Positions 25,586-33,015 of a DNA stretch of 39,999 nucleotides are shown piece after piece. The DNA comes from Spirochaetales bacterium (GTDB lineage Bacteria; Spirochaetota; Spirochaetia; DSM-27196; PWMO01): NCBI GenBank assembly GCA_007123465.1, contig SKLB01000228.1:1-39999 (forward strand). Reading direction: 5' to 3'. Every line of letters begins with the position of its first letter. The first letter of the stretch is position 1. The position numbers were made by a program, and so were the translations under genes. The notes under the pieces were generated by a model, which worked only from the letters and a program-made list of their open reading frames with translations, was not told where the DNA came from and ran no database searches.

Positions 25586-27943
25586 ATGTCGAGTCCACAC
25601 GCAATCATTCCGGCTGACCAGATTCTGCCGGCCAAGCTTCTTGTTATCCCGTTATCGGGTAAGCCGATCTTTCCCGGGATCTTTACCCCCATGATGATCA
25701 CTTCACAGGAGGATATTGCGGTAATCGAGCAGTCGCTGGCAGGCGACAGCATGATCGGGCTTACCCTGTTGCGCGATGAAGATACACAAGAGCCTACCGG
25801 CGACGACCTGCATCAGGTGGGAACGGTGGCCAAGATCATGAAAAAAATCAACCTGCCCGACGGTGGTCTCAACATATTTGTCTCAACGCTGAAGCGCTTC
25901 CGCATCAAGAAAGTGCTGAACCGCAGCGGGCCGATTGCCGTAGCCGTTGAATATCTCGAAGACAACTACGATTCGGCAACCGGAGATGAAATCAAGGCGC
26001 TGACGCGCTCGCTGATTGGCGAGATGAAGCAGGTCTCCGAAAACAACCCGCTGTTTTCCGAGGAGATGCGGCTGAATATGGTCAACATTGACCACCCGGG
26101 GAAGATTGCAGACTTCTCCTGCTCAATTCTCAACATCGATCGTGAGGACCAGCAGCGGATTCTGGAAACCTCCGATGTCAAGAGCCGAATGGAGCAGGTG
26201 CTGATCCACATCAAGCGCGAACAGGAACTCTTGCGCCTGCAGAAGAAGATCCAGCAACAGATCAACGAGAAGATCGAGAAAAGCCAGCGCGAATACTTTC
26301 TCAAAGAGGAGCTCAAGGCCATCAAGCAGGAACTCGGCATGCCGGTGGACGCAAAGAGTTCTGAGCACCAGCGCTTCCGGGACGAAATCGAAAAGCTGCA
26401 GCTCTCAGCCGAAGTGCGCGAACAGGTCGAGCAGGAACTCGAGAAGTTTTCTTTGACCGAGCCGAGCTCGCCGGAGTTCCAGGTAACACGCAACTACCTC
26501 GACACCATCATCAATCTACCCTGGAACGATCCCAAACCCGAACAGATCGACATCCGACGCGCCGAACGCATACTGAACGCCGACCACTACGGGCTCGAGG
26601 ACGTCAAGGAGCGCATACTCGAGTTCCTGTCGGTGCGCAAGCTGAAACAGGACGCCAAAGGGTCGATAGTCTGCCTGGTTGGACCTCCCGGAGTTGGTAA
26701 GACATCGGTGGGTAAGTCGATTGCCAGGGCGCTCGGCAAGCAGTTCTTCCGATTCTCGGTTGGCGGTATGCGCGACGAAGCCGAAATCAAGGGACACCGA
26801 CGCACCTACGTCGGCGCAATGCCCGGCAAGATCATTCAGGGCCTGAAGGCGGTCAAAACCAACGATCCGGTGTTCATGATCGATGAAATCGACAAGCTCG
26901 GGGCATCGTTCCAGGGAGACCCATCATCGGCGCTGCTCGAAGTGCTCGATCCCGAGCAGAACGTGGCGTTCCGCGATCACTACCTGGACCTGCCGTTTGA
27001 TATCTCCAACATCTTCTTCATCACCACCGCCAACACGCTCGACAGTATCCCGGCGCCGCTGCGTGACCGCATGGAGATCATCCGCCTGTCGGGTTATATC
27101 GATGACGAAAAAGTTGCCATCGCACGCAAGTATCTGCTTCCAAAATCGCTGCAGCGCGCCGGCCTCGGCAAACGCGATGTCAAGTACAGCAAGAAGTGTC
27201 TGCTTCAGATTGCCAACGGTTACGCCCGCGAAGCCGGCGTCCGTAACCTCGAAAAGGCCCTGGACCGCATCCACCGCAAACTTGCCCACCGCGTGGTACT
27301 GGAGCAGGAGCAGCAGCCGTTTACTATCGAGGTCGAGCAACTCGATGACCTGCTGGGCAAGCGCATCTTCAAAGATGACCTGGAGCGGCGCAGCACGGTT
27401 GCCGGAACCGCCACCGGCCTGGCGTGGACTCCGCACGGCGGTGACGTGCTGGTGATCGAAGCGGTCAGCAATCCGGGCAAAGAAGGCTTTCACATAACCG
27501 GCCAGATGGGCGACGTAATGCAGGAGTCGGCGCGCATCGCCTACACCTGGGTCCGCCATATAGCCGAACGCTTCAAGGTGCCGGCAGAATACTTTGAGCA
27601 GCGCCAGATCCATCTGCACATCCCCGCCGGCGCTACACCCAAGGACGGACCATCTGCCGGCATCACTATGGCGGCCAGCCTGTTGTCACTGGCAACCGAC
27701 AAACGTGTACGCACCCGCCTGGCGATGACCGGTGAGCTTTCATTGGTGGGCACGGTTCTGCCGGTTGGCGGACTCAAGGAAAAGACCATCGCCGCACGCC
27801 GTTACAAGATCAAAGAGCTCATTATCCCCAAAGAGAATGAGCGCGATCTTGAAGACATTCCGCAGCACATTAAACGCGGCATAACGTTCCACGCGGTGCG
27901 TACCATGGACGAGGTCGTTGAAAAAATCTTTCAAACCCGGTAA
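25586..27943 (+). CDS. lon: ATP-dependent protease La (Lon)
   Basis: AAA+ serine protease for misfolded and regulatory proteins, 785 residues. An N-terminal substrate-binding domain is followed by the coiled-coil stretch QKKIQQQINEKIEKSQREYF. Walker A GPPGVGKTS is near residue 365 and Walker B FMIDEIDKLG near 430. The protease domain has catalytic S690 in PKDGPSAG and K733 in GGLKEKT, matching the E. coli S679/K722 spacing of 43. The start ATG 25586 has AAGGTG upstream; 34 codons in frame before it overlap the promoter and recO. It is followed by a VanY-type gene after 10 bases. Confidence 0.97.
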   Translation: MSSPHAIIPADQILPAKLLVIPLSGKPIFPGIFTPMMITSQEDIAVIEQSLAGDSMIGLTLLRDEDTQEPTGDDLHQVGTVAKIMKKINLPDGGLNIFVSTLKRFRIKKVLNRSGPIAVAVEYLEDNYDSATGDEIKALTRSLIGEMKQVSENNPLFSEEMRLNMVNIDHPGKIADFSCSILNIDREDQQRILETSDVKSRMEQVLIHIKREQELLRLQKKIQQQINEKIEKSQREYFLKEELKAIKQELGMPVDAKSSEHQRFRDEIEKLQLSAEVREQVEQELEKFSLTEPSSPEFQVTRNYLDTIINLPWNDPKPEQIDIRRAERILNADHYGLEDVKERILEFLSVRKLKQDAKGSIVCLVGPPGVGKTSVGKSIARALGKQFFRFSVGGMRDEAEIKGHRRTYVGAMPGKIIQGLKAVKTNDPVFMIDEIDKLGASFQGDPSSALLEVLDPEQNVAFRDHYLDLPFDISNIFFITTANTLDSIPAPLRDRMEIIRLSGYIDDEKVAIARKYLLPKSLQRAGLGKRDVKYSKKCLLQIANGYAREAGVRNLEKALDRIHRKLAHRVVLEQEQQPFTIEVEQLDDLLGKRIFKDDLERRSTVAGTATGLAWTPHGGDVLVIEAVSNPGKEGFHITGQMGDVMQESARIAYTWVRHIAERFKVPAEYFEQRQIHLHIPAGATPKDGPSAGITMAASLLSLATDKRVRTRLAMTGELSLVGTVLPVGGLKEKTIAARRYKIKELIIPKENERDLEDIPQHIKRGITFHAVRTMDEVVEKIFQTR

Positions 27944-27953
27944 GAGTTCCCGT

Positions 27954-28847
27954 ATGAGCGATGTTCGATCAGCTCCGTTTCCTGGTACGACGCACCGTGG
28001 GGCCGGAAGGCCGTTCAAGACAGTGTCTGCTGCTGCTGCAGCCGTACTGCTACTCGCCGGATGCAACGCTGCGCGCGACGTCAATGCAGAACGGCCCGCG
28101 CCAAGCGCAGACGAACCTGTGCTCCACTCGGCATTCAGCCTGACCGAGGAGCAGTTGCTGCAGATGGTGGAATCACAGCCTGATCCGCTGCCGGCGCGCG
28201 TTGCCGAGCACCCGCAACGCTTCCTGGAACTGGCTGATTCGGTCCTCGATCTGGAGCACGATTTCATACTGCTGGTCGATAAACAGCACCCGTTGCCGCC
28301 GGACTATCAGCCCGCTGACCTGGTGTCGTTGAGCGACTACGGCGGTCGCATCGGCTACGCGGCAGCTGACCGAACGGTACGCGAGGCAATTGTGGACGAT
28401 CTGCTGGCGATGGCCGAAGAGGCCCGCGAAGACGGCGTGCACCTGCTGGTTCAGTCGGCCTATCGCTCCTGGAACTATCAGCAGACCCTCTTCAACAACT
28501 ACGTGGCGCGGCACGGCGAAGAAGCCGCCGAGCGTTTCTCGGCCCGGCCGGGGCACTCGCAGCACCAGCTGGGCAGCGCGGTTGACTTTGCGCCGATTGG
28601 CCACCAGTTCAGCGGCACGGAGGATGACCTCTGGCTGCGCGAGAACGCCTGGCGCTTTGGTTTCTCGCTTTCCTATCCGGACGGCTTGGAAGCGATCACC
28701 GGCTACATCTATGAGCCGTGGCACTACCGCTGGATCGGCCGTGATGCCACACAACTCGAACGCGAGTTCTTCGGCGGGATCCAGCAGCATATGCTCGAGT
28801 TCCTGCACACCCACGCAGACACCCTGCGCGCCGCACGGGCCCAATAG
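27954..28847 (+). CDS. VanY-type D,D-carboxypeptidase lipoprotein (M15B)
   Basis: Zinc D-alanyl-D-alanine carboxypeptidase, 297 residues. The signal sequence ends in the lipobox AVLLLAGC with the lipid-bearing cysteine at residue 37. The M15 catalytic motifs are present: SAYRSWNYQQTLF, GHSQHQLGSAVDF (SxHxxGxAxD) and EPWHYRWIG (ExxH). It should trim peptidoglycan peptides at the periplasmic face of a membrane. The start ATG 27954 has AAGAG upstream; a longer start at 27918 would overlap lon. It lies within a lon-VanY-TrhP run of same-strand genes with 10-base gaps. Confidence 0.9.
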   Translation: MSDVRSAPFPGTTHRGAGRPFKTVSAAAAAVLLLAGCNAARDVNAERPAPSADEPVLHSAFSLTEEQLLQMVESQPDPLPARVAEHPQRFLELADSVLDLEHDFILLVDKQHPLPPDYQPADLVSLSDYGGRIGYAAADRTVREAIVDDLLAMAEEAREDGVHLLVQSAYRSWNYQQTLFNNYVARHGEEAAERFSARPGHSQHQLGSAVDFAPIGHQFSGTEDDLWLRENAWRFGFSLSYPDGLEAITGYIYEPWHYRWIGRDATQLEREFFGGIQQHMLEFLHTHADTLRAARAQ

Positions 28848-28857
28848 CGCGCCGGCT

Positions 28858-30096
28858 ATGGAACTGCTGTCACCCGCCGGCAATAGCGAGAAACTGCGTT
28901 GGGCCTACCTCTGGGGCGCTGATGCCGCCTATATCGGGCTACACGGGTTCTCACTGCGTTCGCGCGCCGACAACTTTGGCCTGCAGGAGTTCGCCGGGCT
29001 CAAGCGGATCAAGGCCGGGAGGCGGCTCTACTGCGCACTGAACATCTATTTCTTTGACCACGATATCACCGCGCTCGAGCGTGCGCTGGACCAGGTGGAC
29101 CACGGTATCTTTGACGCGTTTATTGTAAGTGACCTCGGCATCCTTCCCACGCTGCGGCGCCGCTTCCCGGATACCGAACTGCACCTGTCAACCCAGGCCA
29201 ACTGCATCAACAGCGACGCTGCGCGCTTCTATCGCGACCTGGGTTTCTCGCGTGTGGTACCCGGGCGGGAGCTGTCGCTGGCGCAGATTGCCGCAATCAA
29301 GAACACGGTTCCGGATCTGCAGCTGGAGGTGTTTGCGCACGGAGCGATGTGTCTGGCCTACTCGGGGCGCTGCTTTCTGAGCCGCTGGATGAGTGACCGG
29401 TCTGCCAACCAGGGAGACTGCGCGCACTCGTGCCGCTGGAACTACCGGCTCGGTGTCGATCCGCTGGTCCTGGAAGAACAGCAGCGTCCCGGTGAGTATT
29501 ATCCGATTATCGAAGCCGACAACTTCACCGAGATTCTCTCCTCGCGAGACCTCTGCATGATCGACCACCTGGCTCAGCTGCGCGATGCCGGTGTCGACAG
29601 CCTCAAGATCGAAGGGCGCATGAAGTCGGTCTACTATACAGCGGTAGTCACTCGCGCCTATCGCGCGGCGCTCGATGCGTTTTCCGCACCCGATCCCCGC
29701 GCACTTGAGTTCAGTGCGGAACTCGATGAAGTCAGCCATCGAGAATACACCACCGGCTTCTACTTTGACCGCGAGGCAATCGAGCGCCCGGCCGCCCGCG
29801 GTTATCGCCGCGGCTACCTGTTTCTCGGAGCGGTTGAGGAGAGAGTTGGGGTGCGGCGCTACCGCATCTCGGTCAAGAATGCGTTCTCCATCGGACAGGA
29901 AATAGAGTTTCTCGGTCCACGCAGCACAACACTGAGCGACAGAGCGTTTGTGCTGCTGGACGCCGAGCACAACCCGGTCAAACAGGCAATTCACCAAGGA
30001 ACCTGGTACCTCGAAACCGACTGCGCCGTTGACGCGGGCTACCTGATCCGTACCCGACTGCCTAACGCAGGGTCCGCACCCGGGCCAGCGTTGTAG
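28858..30096 (+). CDS. U32 family protein, TrhP/YegQ-like
   Basis: U32 family protein of 412 residues. It opens with MELLSPAGNSEKLRWAYLWGADAAYIG, the standard U32 TIM-barrel start. The family core LEVFAHGAMCLAYSGRCFLS is followed by GDCAHSCRWNYRL, giving four clustered cysteines as in the iron-sulfur type members. Characterised relatives (TrhP, RlhA, UbiU/V) carry out prephenate- or iron-dependent hydroxylation of tRNA, rRNA or ubiquinone rather than proteolysis. By length and the C-terminal beta domain it fits the TrhP/YegQ branch (tRNA uridine hydroxylation). ATG 28858 is the only suitable start; longer frames run inside the VanY gene. Its 3' end overlaps the convergent GH20-like gene by 35 bases. 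Confidence 0.85.
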   Translation: MELLSPAGNSEKLRWAYLWGADAAYIGLHGFSLRSRADNFGLQEFAGLKRIKAGRRLYCALNIYFFDHDITALERALDQVDHGIFDAFIVSDLGILPTLRRRFPDTELHLSTQANCINSDAARFYRDLGFSRVVPGRELSLAQIAAIKNTVPDLQLEVFAHGAMCLAYSGRCFLSRWMSDRSANQGDCAHSCRWNYRLGVDPLVLEEQQRPGEYYPIIEADNFTEILSSRDLCMIDHLAQLRDAGVDSLKIEGRMKSVYYTAVVTRAYRAALDAFSAPDPRALEFSAELDEVSHREYTTGFYFDREAIERPAARGYRRGYLFLGAVEERVGVRRYRISVKNAFSIGQEIEFLGPRSTTLSDRAFVLLDAEHNPVKQAIHQGTWYLETDCAVDAGYLIRTRLPNAGSAPGPAL

Positions 30097-31030
30097 CGGC
30101 CAGTTCCTCAAGCGGCGCCAGCCGACGCGTCAGATAGCCGGCTATCACTTCGGCTTCCATCACACTATCCAGCGCCGAAACGAGTTCGGCGCGCAACATC
30201 TCGCAATCAGCGCCCAGGCGATTGAGCCGCTGTTGCAGCGGAGCATCTGCCAGAAACTCCGCCCGGTTACCGGCGTGCCGCGCTGCAGCGTGCAGGCCGG
30301 CGGTGGCCTTACGCAGTGTACGCCATGACTCTTCGGTGAACCGATCGAGCCGTTCCGCGCTCTCAGCCACCGGACAAACCAGCGCAGCGAGCCCACAGTT
30401 ATCACCCGCACTGAGATCAAACGCCCGCGCAATACTCGCCTCGATCGGTTGGAACTCATCGGATGCCGGCGCGGAATCCGGCGCCGGCGGCTGCAGCAGC
30501 GGCTCGATCCCGCGCGAGCGCAGTAGTTGCTGCAGCGGCTGCACGAAGCGCCGACGGTAGGCGTCCTGCAGCTTCTGATCGCCGCAACTGCCAACCGCGC
30601 CCAGTGCAATACGCGCAACATCTCCTGTCACTGCCAGCAGATCTTCGACCACGCGTTCGGCCATTCGCAGCGCCGCAGCCAGAGAAACGTCCATCTCACG
30701 CCAATCGCTTGAAATACGCGCCAGACGGGCAAAGTTTTCAACCCGGTCCAGCACGCGCGGCAGACCGTGGCGCGCCAGGTGAGGCACAAGCGTAACGTTG
30801 GATCGTGCCGCAACCGAGCAGATGCCTTCGATCTCCTTTTCGCTGAACGATCCAGGTCCTGCCAGTCTGGCATCGATGTTCCAGGGAAAACTCTCCTCCC
30901 AGTCAACCACCAGCTCCTGTACCCCTGCGTCAGACAGCAGCGGCAGCAGCCGACACAGGTGGTCGGCTCTGGGTGGAATGCCGCGGAAACTGAGTTCAAG
31001 CGTGCCTGCCTCTCCGATTGTTGACCGCAT
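30062..31030 (-). CDS. GH20 (beta-N-acetylhexosaminidase)-like protein
   Basis: Protein of 322 residues. Its N-terminal part resembles the family-20 catalytic barrel as used in hexosaminidase-D-type proteins: LELSFRGIPP, then VQELVVDWEESFPW, PGSFSEKEIEGICSVAARSN and VTLVPHLARHGLPRVL. These mirror GH20 strands 1-3 (LEYEDMFPY, then YTKEEIxEL-x2-xA-x2-x5-PhhQxxGH). The remaining part is helical and Arg/Ala-rich, and I do not see the Asp-Glu catalytic pair with confidence. It is shorter than typical members (about 450 or more). There is no signal peptide, so it is probably cytosolic. Activity is uncertain; the fold assignment is the supported part. Confidence 0.55.
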   Translation of the reverse strand: MRSTIGEAGTLELSFRGIPPRADHLCRLLPLLSDAGVQELVVDWEESFPWNIDARLAGPGSFSEKEIEGICSVAARSNVTLVPHLARHGLPRVLDRVENFARLARISSDWREMDVSLAAALRMAERVVEDLLAVTGDVARIALGAVGSCGDQKLQDAYRRRFVQPLQQLLRSRGIEPLLQPPAPDSAPASDEFQPIEASIARAFDLSAGDNCGLAALVCPVAESAERLDRFTEESWRTLRKATAGLHAAARHAGNRAEFLADAPLQQRLNRLGADCEMLRAELVSALDSVMEAEVIAGYLTRRLAPLEELAATTLARVRTLR

Positions 31031-31058
31031 GTTGCTGCAACTCTACCCGGCAGCAACA
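31030..31058 (-). repeat. 9-bp hairpin abutting the GH20-like start codon
   Basis: TGTTGCTGC, an 11-base loop, and GCAGCAACA form a perfect 9-bp stem. On the minus strand the ATG of the GH20-like gene begins at the last base of the stem, and the only purine-rich, ribosome-binding-like segment (GGGTAGAG) lies in the loop. Translation of that gene may be controlled by the hairpin. Confidence 0.5.
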
Positions 31059-31063
31059 CTGCG

Positions 31064-31108
31064 CGCAAGGGTTTAGCCGCTAATCGCACGCTCCAACCTT
31101 GCGTTTTT
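31064..31108 (+). repeat. Inverted repeat followed by T5 in the divergent region
   Basis: CGCAAGG (31064-31070) and CCTTGCG (31097-31103) pair across a 26-base loop and are followed by TTTTT (31104-31108). The loop is long for a terminator. It also overlaps the -35 of the DUF1015 promoter, so an operator is another possibility. Confidence 0.35.
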
Positions 31109-31127
31109 GACACACTCCGGCTATCTT
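31099..31127 (+). promoter_or_regulatory. Candidate DUF1015 promoter (leaderless)
   Basis: TTGCGT (31099-31104), a 17-base spacer, TATCTT (31122-31127), then 6 bases to ATG 31134. No Shine-Dalgarno sequence lies before the ATG. A perfect TTGACA at 31107 has no -10 at a usable distance and is not used. Confidence 0.42.
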
Positions 31128-31133
31128 TTCGGT

Positions 31134-32468
31134 ATGCAGAGCTTTCAAGAATCGTTTGCAGAGATAGGATTGGCGGTTCCAGATATCTGGTTGCCAGCTG
31201 AAGGGACCGATCTGGAACGCTGGGCGGTCATCGCGTGCGATCAGCACACATCGGATCCTGGTTACTGGGAGCAGGTAGAGAAAAAGGTGGGCAATGCACC
31301 GTCCACGCTGGCGCTGATTTTTCCCGAAGTCTACCTCAACGCGCCCGATGCTGGCGCCCGTATGCACAACGTAGCACAAGCCATGCAGCGTTACGTTGAC
31401 CAGGGAGTGCTGCAGAGCAGCGGGCCTATGGCGGTGCTGGTGGACCGCCAGACTCCGCAGGTTGCCCACCGCACGGGGCTGGTGCTGGCCGTTGACCTGG
31501 AACACTACGACTACCGGCCCGATTCCACGTCGCTGATCCGTGCCAGCGAAGGAACCATTCTGGAGCGCCTGCCTCCGCGCGTCAAGATTCGCAGACAGGC
31601 CAGTTTCGAATTCCCGCACGTGCTTATCCTCATCGACGATCCCGAGAGAACCGTGATCGAACCGTTGTGCCGTGACCGCGATTCGTTTGAGCGGCTCTAC
31701 GATACCAGGTTGATGCTCGGCGGCGGCTCGGTGCGCGGCTACGCGGTACGCGAACCGCAGCATTTACAGCGTATCGCCCATGCCCTGCACAAACTTCGCG
31801 ATCCGGCACGATTGAAGGCGCGCTATGATCGCGACGATGCGATGCTGTTTGCCGTTGGCGACGGCAACCACTCGCTGGCAACCGCCAAGCAGGTCTGGGA
31901 AGAGAAGAAGTCCGCCGGCAGCCCCCTGGCCGACGACCCGGCACGCTACGCGCTGGTCGAAATCATCAACATGCACGATCCCGGCCTGCACGTCGAACCG
32001 ATTCACCGCGTAGTCGATGGCATTGACGCCCAGATGCTGGCTGATACGCTACGCTCGGCAATTAAATCCGGCAAGGAACCGGAGCTGATGACGCCCGGGC
32101 AGGCGGTTGAGCGCGTGCTGCAGACATCCCAGCCGCCGCGCAGTTTTGCGCTGCTGGACGGTGAGCGAGCGCTGTGCTACACCCTGCCCGATGGCTCAGC
32201 ACTGTCCCCCGCGGTGCTGGTGCAGCAAACACTCGAGAGCTTCGAGCAGACCGGCAGCGCCAACGTCGAGATCGACTATATTCACGGTACCGAGGCGATT
32301 ATGGAGCTCAGTCGCCGTGAGGGTTCGCTTGGATTGCTGGTGCCACCGATTGAGGCCGAGTCGCTGTTTCAATACGTTGCCAACAACGGTCCGTTACCGC
32401 GCAAGATTTTTTCGCTGGGAGAGGCGGAAGAAAAGCGCTACTACTTTGAGTCACGGCGAATCGTCTGA
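31134..32468 (+). CDS. DUF1015 family protein
   Basis: Cytosolic protein of 444 residues in the DUF1015 family (widely conserved, function unknown). Family features are the LERWAVIACDQHTSDPGYWE start, a central HPF-like MLFAVGDGNHSLATAKQVWE, and EIINMHDPGLHVEPIHRVV. The GDGNHS segment resembles the D-G-x-H motif of ParB/Srx-type nucleotide-binding proteins, and the H and N are conserved within the family. The start ATG 31134 matches the family N-terminus; a TTG frame from 31107 overlaps the promoter. The gene is convergent with the FtsB-like gene (28-base overlap). It is not near metabolic genes that hint at a role. Confidence 0.85.
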   Translation: MQSFQESFAEIGLAVPDIWLPAEGTDLERWAVIACDQHTSDPGYWEQVEKKVGNAPSTLALIFPEVYLNAPDAGARMHNVAQAMQRYVDQGVLQSSGPMAVLVDRQTPQVAHRTGLVLAVDLEHYDYRPDSTSLIRASEGTILERLPPRVKIRRQASFEFPHVLILIDDPERTVIEPLCRDRDSFERLYDTRLMLGGGSVRGYAVREPQHLQRIAHALHKLRDPARLKARYDRDDAMLFAVGDGNHSLATAKQVWEEKKSAGSPLADDPARYALVEIINMHDPGLHVEPIHRVVDGIDAQMLADTLRSAIKSGKEPELMTPGQAVERVLQTSQPPRSFALLDGERALCYTLPDGSALSPAVLVQQTLESFEQTGSANVEIDYIHGTEAIMELSRREGSLGLLVPPIEAESLFQYVANNGPLPRKIFSLGEAEEKRYYFESRRIV

Positions 32469-32869
32469 AGCAGGAAGAACGCCAGCAGCGCTGAGCTGAG
32501 CGCCAGCGCCCGAAACAGGTTTCGATCCGCACTCCAGCGCTCGGGTTGCGCCAGTTTCTCCCCGGCAGACTCCGCCGGTTCTACGGCGCCGACGCGGCCG
32601 GGAATGCGGATCAAACCCTCGGATTGGCCCACGTAGCCCATTCGTCGCGCTTCGATTCGAATCTGCTGCGGATCCGAACGCAGTCTCCGCGCTGAAGCTG
32701 AGAGCTCATTCTGCAGCTCGGTGAGTTCTTCGATGTGTGATACCAGAGTGTCGCGATACTCCGAGAGCCCCGCGTACGCCAACAGCCCGCGTTCGCCAAA
32801 AAATAGCGTCATCAGGAGATAGATCCAGGCGGCGATCGCCAGCGAGAGTCCAAGATTCTTAACTATCAC
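32441..32869 (-). CDS. FtsB/DivIC-like septum formation protein
   Basis: Small bitopic protein of 142 residues. One N-terminal membrane helix (LSLAIAAWIYLLMTLFF) is followed by a short coiled coil (DTLVSHIEELTELQNELSAS) and the family ending DPQQIRIEARRMGYVGQSEG. This order is that of FtsB/DivIC, which bridges FtsQ and FtsL in the divisome. A second hydrophobic segment (ALALSSALLAFFLLQTI) at the C-terminus is not usual for FtsB and would return the chain to the membrane. Start GTG; no good ribosome-binding site. It is divergent from the acidic-protein operon. Confidence 0.75.
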   Translation of the reverse strand: MIVKNLGLSLAIAAWIYLLMTLFFGERGLLAYAGLSEYRDTLVSHIEELTELQNELSASARRLRSDPQQIRIEARRMGYVGQSEGLIRIPGRVGAVEPAESAGEKLAQPERWSADRNLFRALALSSALLAFFLLQTIRRDSK

Positions 32870-32908
32870 ACTTCTGAGTTACGGAACAAACAGCGACACT
32901 CTTTAATG

Positions 32909-32938
32909 TTGACAACCGAAATTGCGTTGCAGTACAGT
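32909..32938 (+). promoter_or_regulatory. Promoter of the acidic protein / DUF115 operon
   Basis: TTGACA (32909-32914), an 18-base spacer, TACAGT (32933-32938). The -35 is perfect and the -10 matches 4 of 6. The predicted transcript start is about 32945, giving a leader of about 70 bases before ATG 33016. It is probably the only promoter for the four genes to 39010. Confidence 0.6.
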
Positions 32939-32966
32939 GAGAAACGTGTCAACAGCACTCTGTTCG

Positions 32967-33014
32967 ATGCCGATAAGAAAATTGATGAACCCCATGTTCC
33001 CGGGAGATAACTGA
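32967..33014 (+). CDS. Possible 15-codon leader peptide
   Basis: ATG CCG ATA AGA AAA TTG and on to TGA encodes MPIRKLMNPMFPGDN. Its stop ends 1 base before the ATG of the acidic-protein gene, and the GGGAG of that gene lies within it, so translational coupling is possible. No ribosome-binding site precedes it. Chance is the main alternative. Confidence 0.2.
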   Translation: MPIRKLMNPMFPGDN

Positions 33015-33015
33015 A

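Noticed and set aside
28390..28857. Long in-frame upstream extension of the U32/TrhP-like gene
   Set aside because: It lies entirely within the VanY-type gene in another frame, and the family N-terminus starts exactly at ATG 28858.
31107..31112. Perfect TTGACA upstream of the DUF1015 gene
   Set aside because: No acceptable -10 lies 16-18 bases downstream before the ATG; the TTGCGT/TATCTT pair fits the start better.
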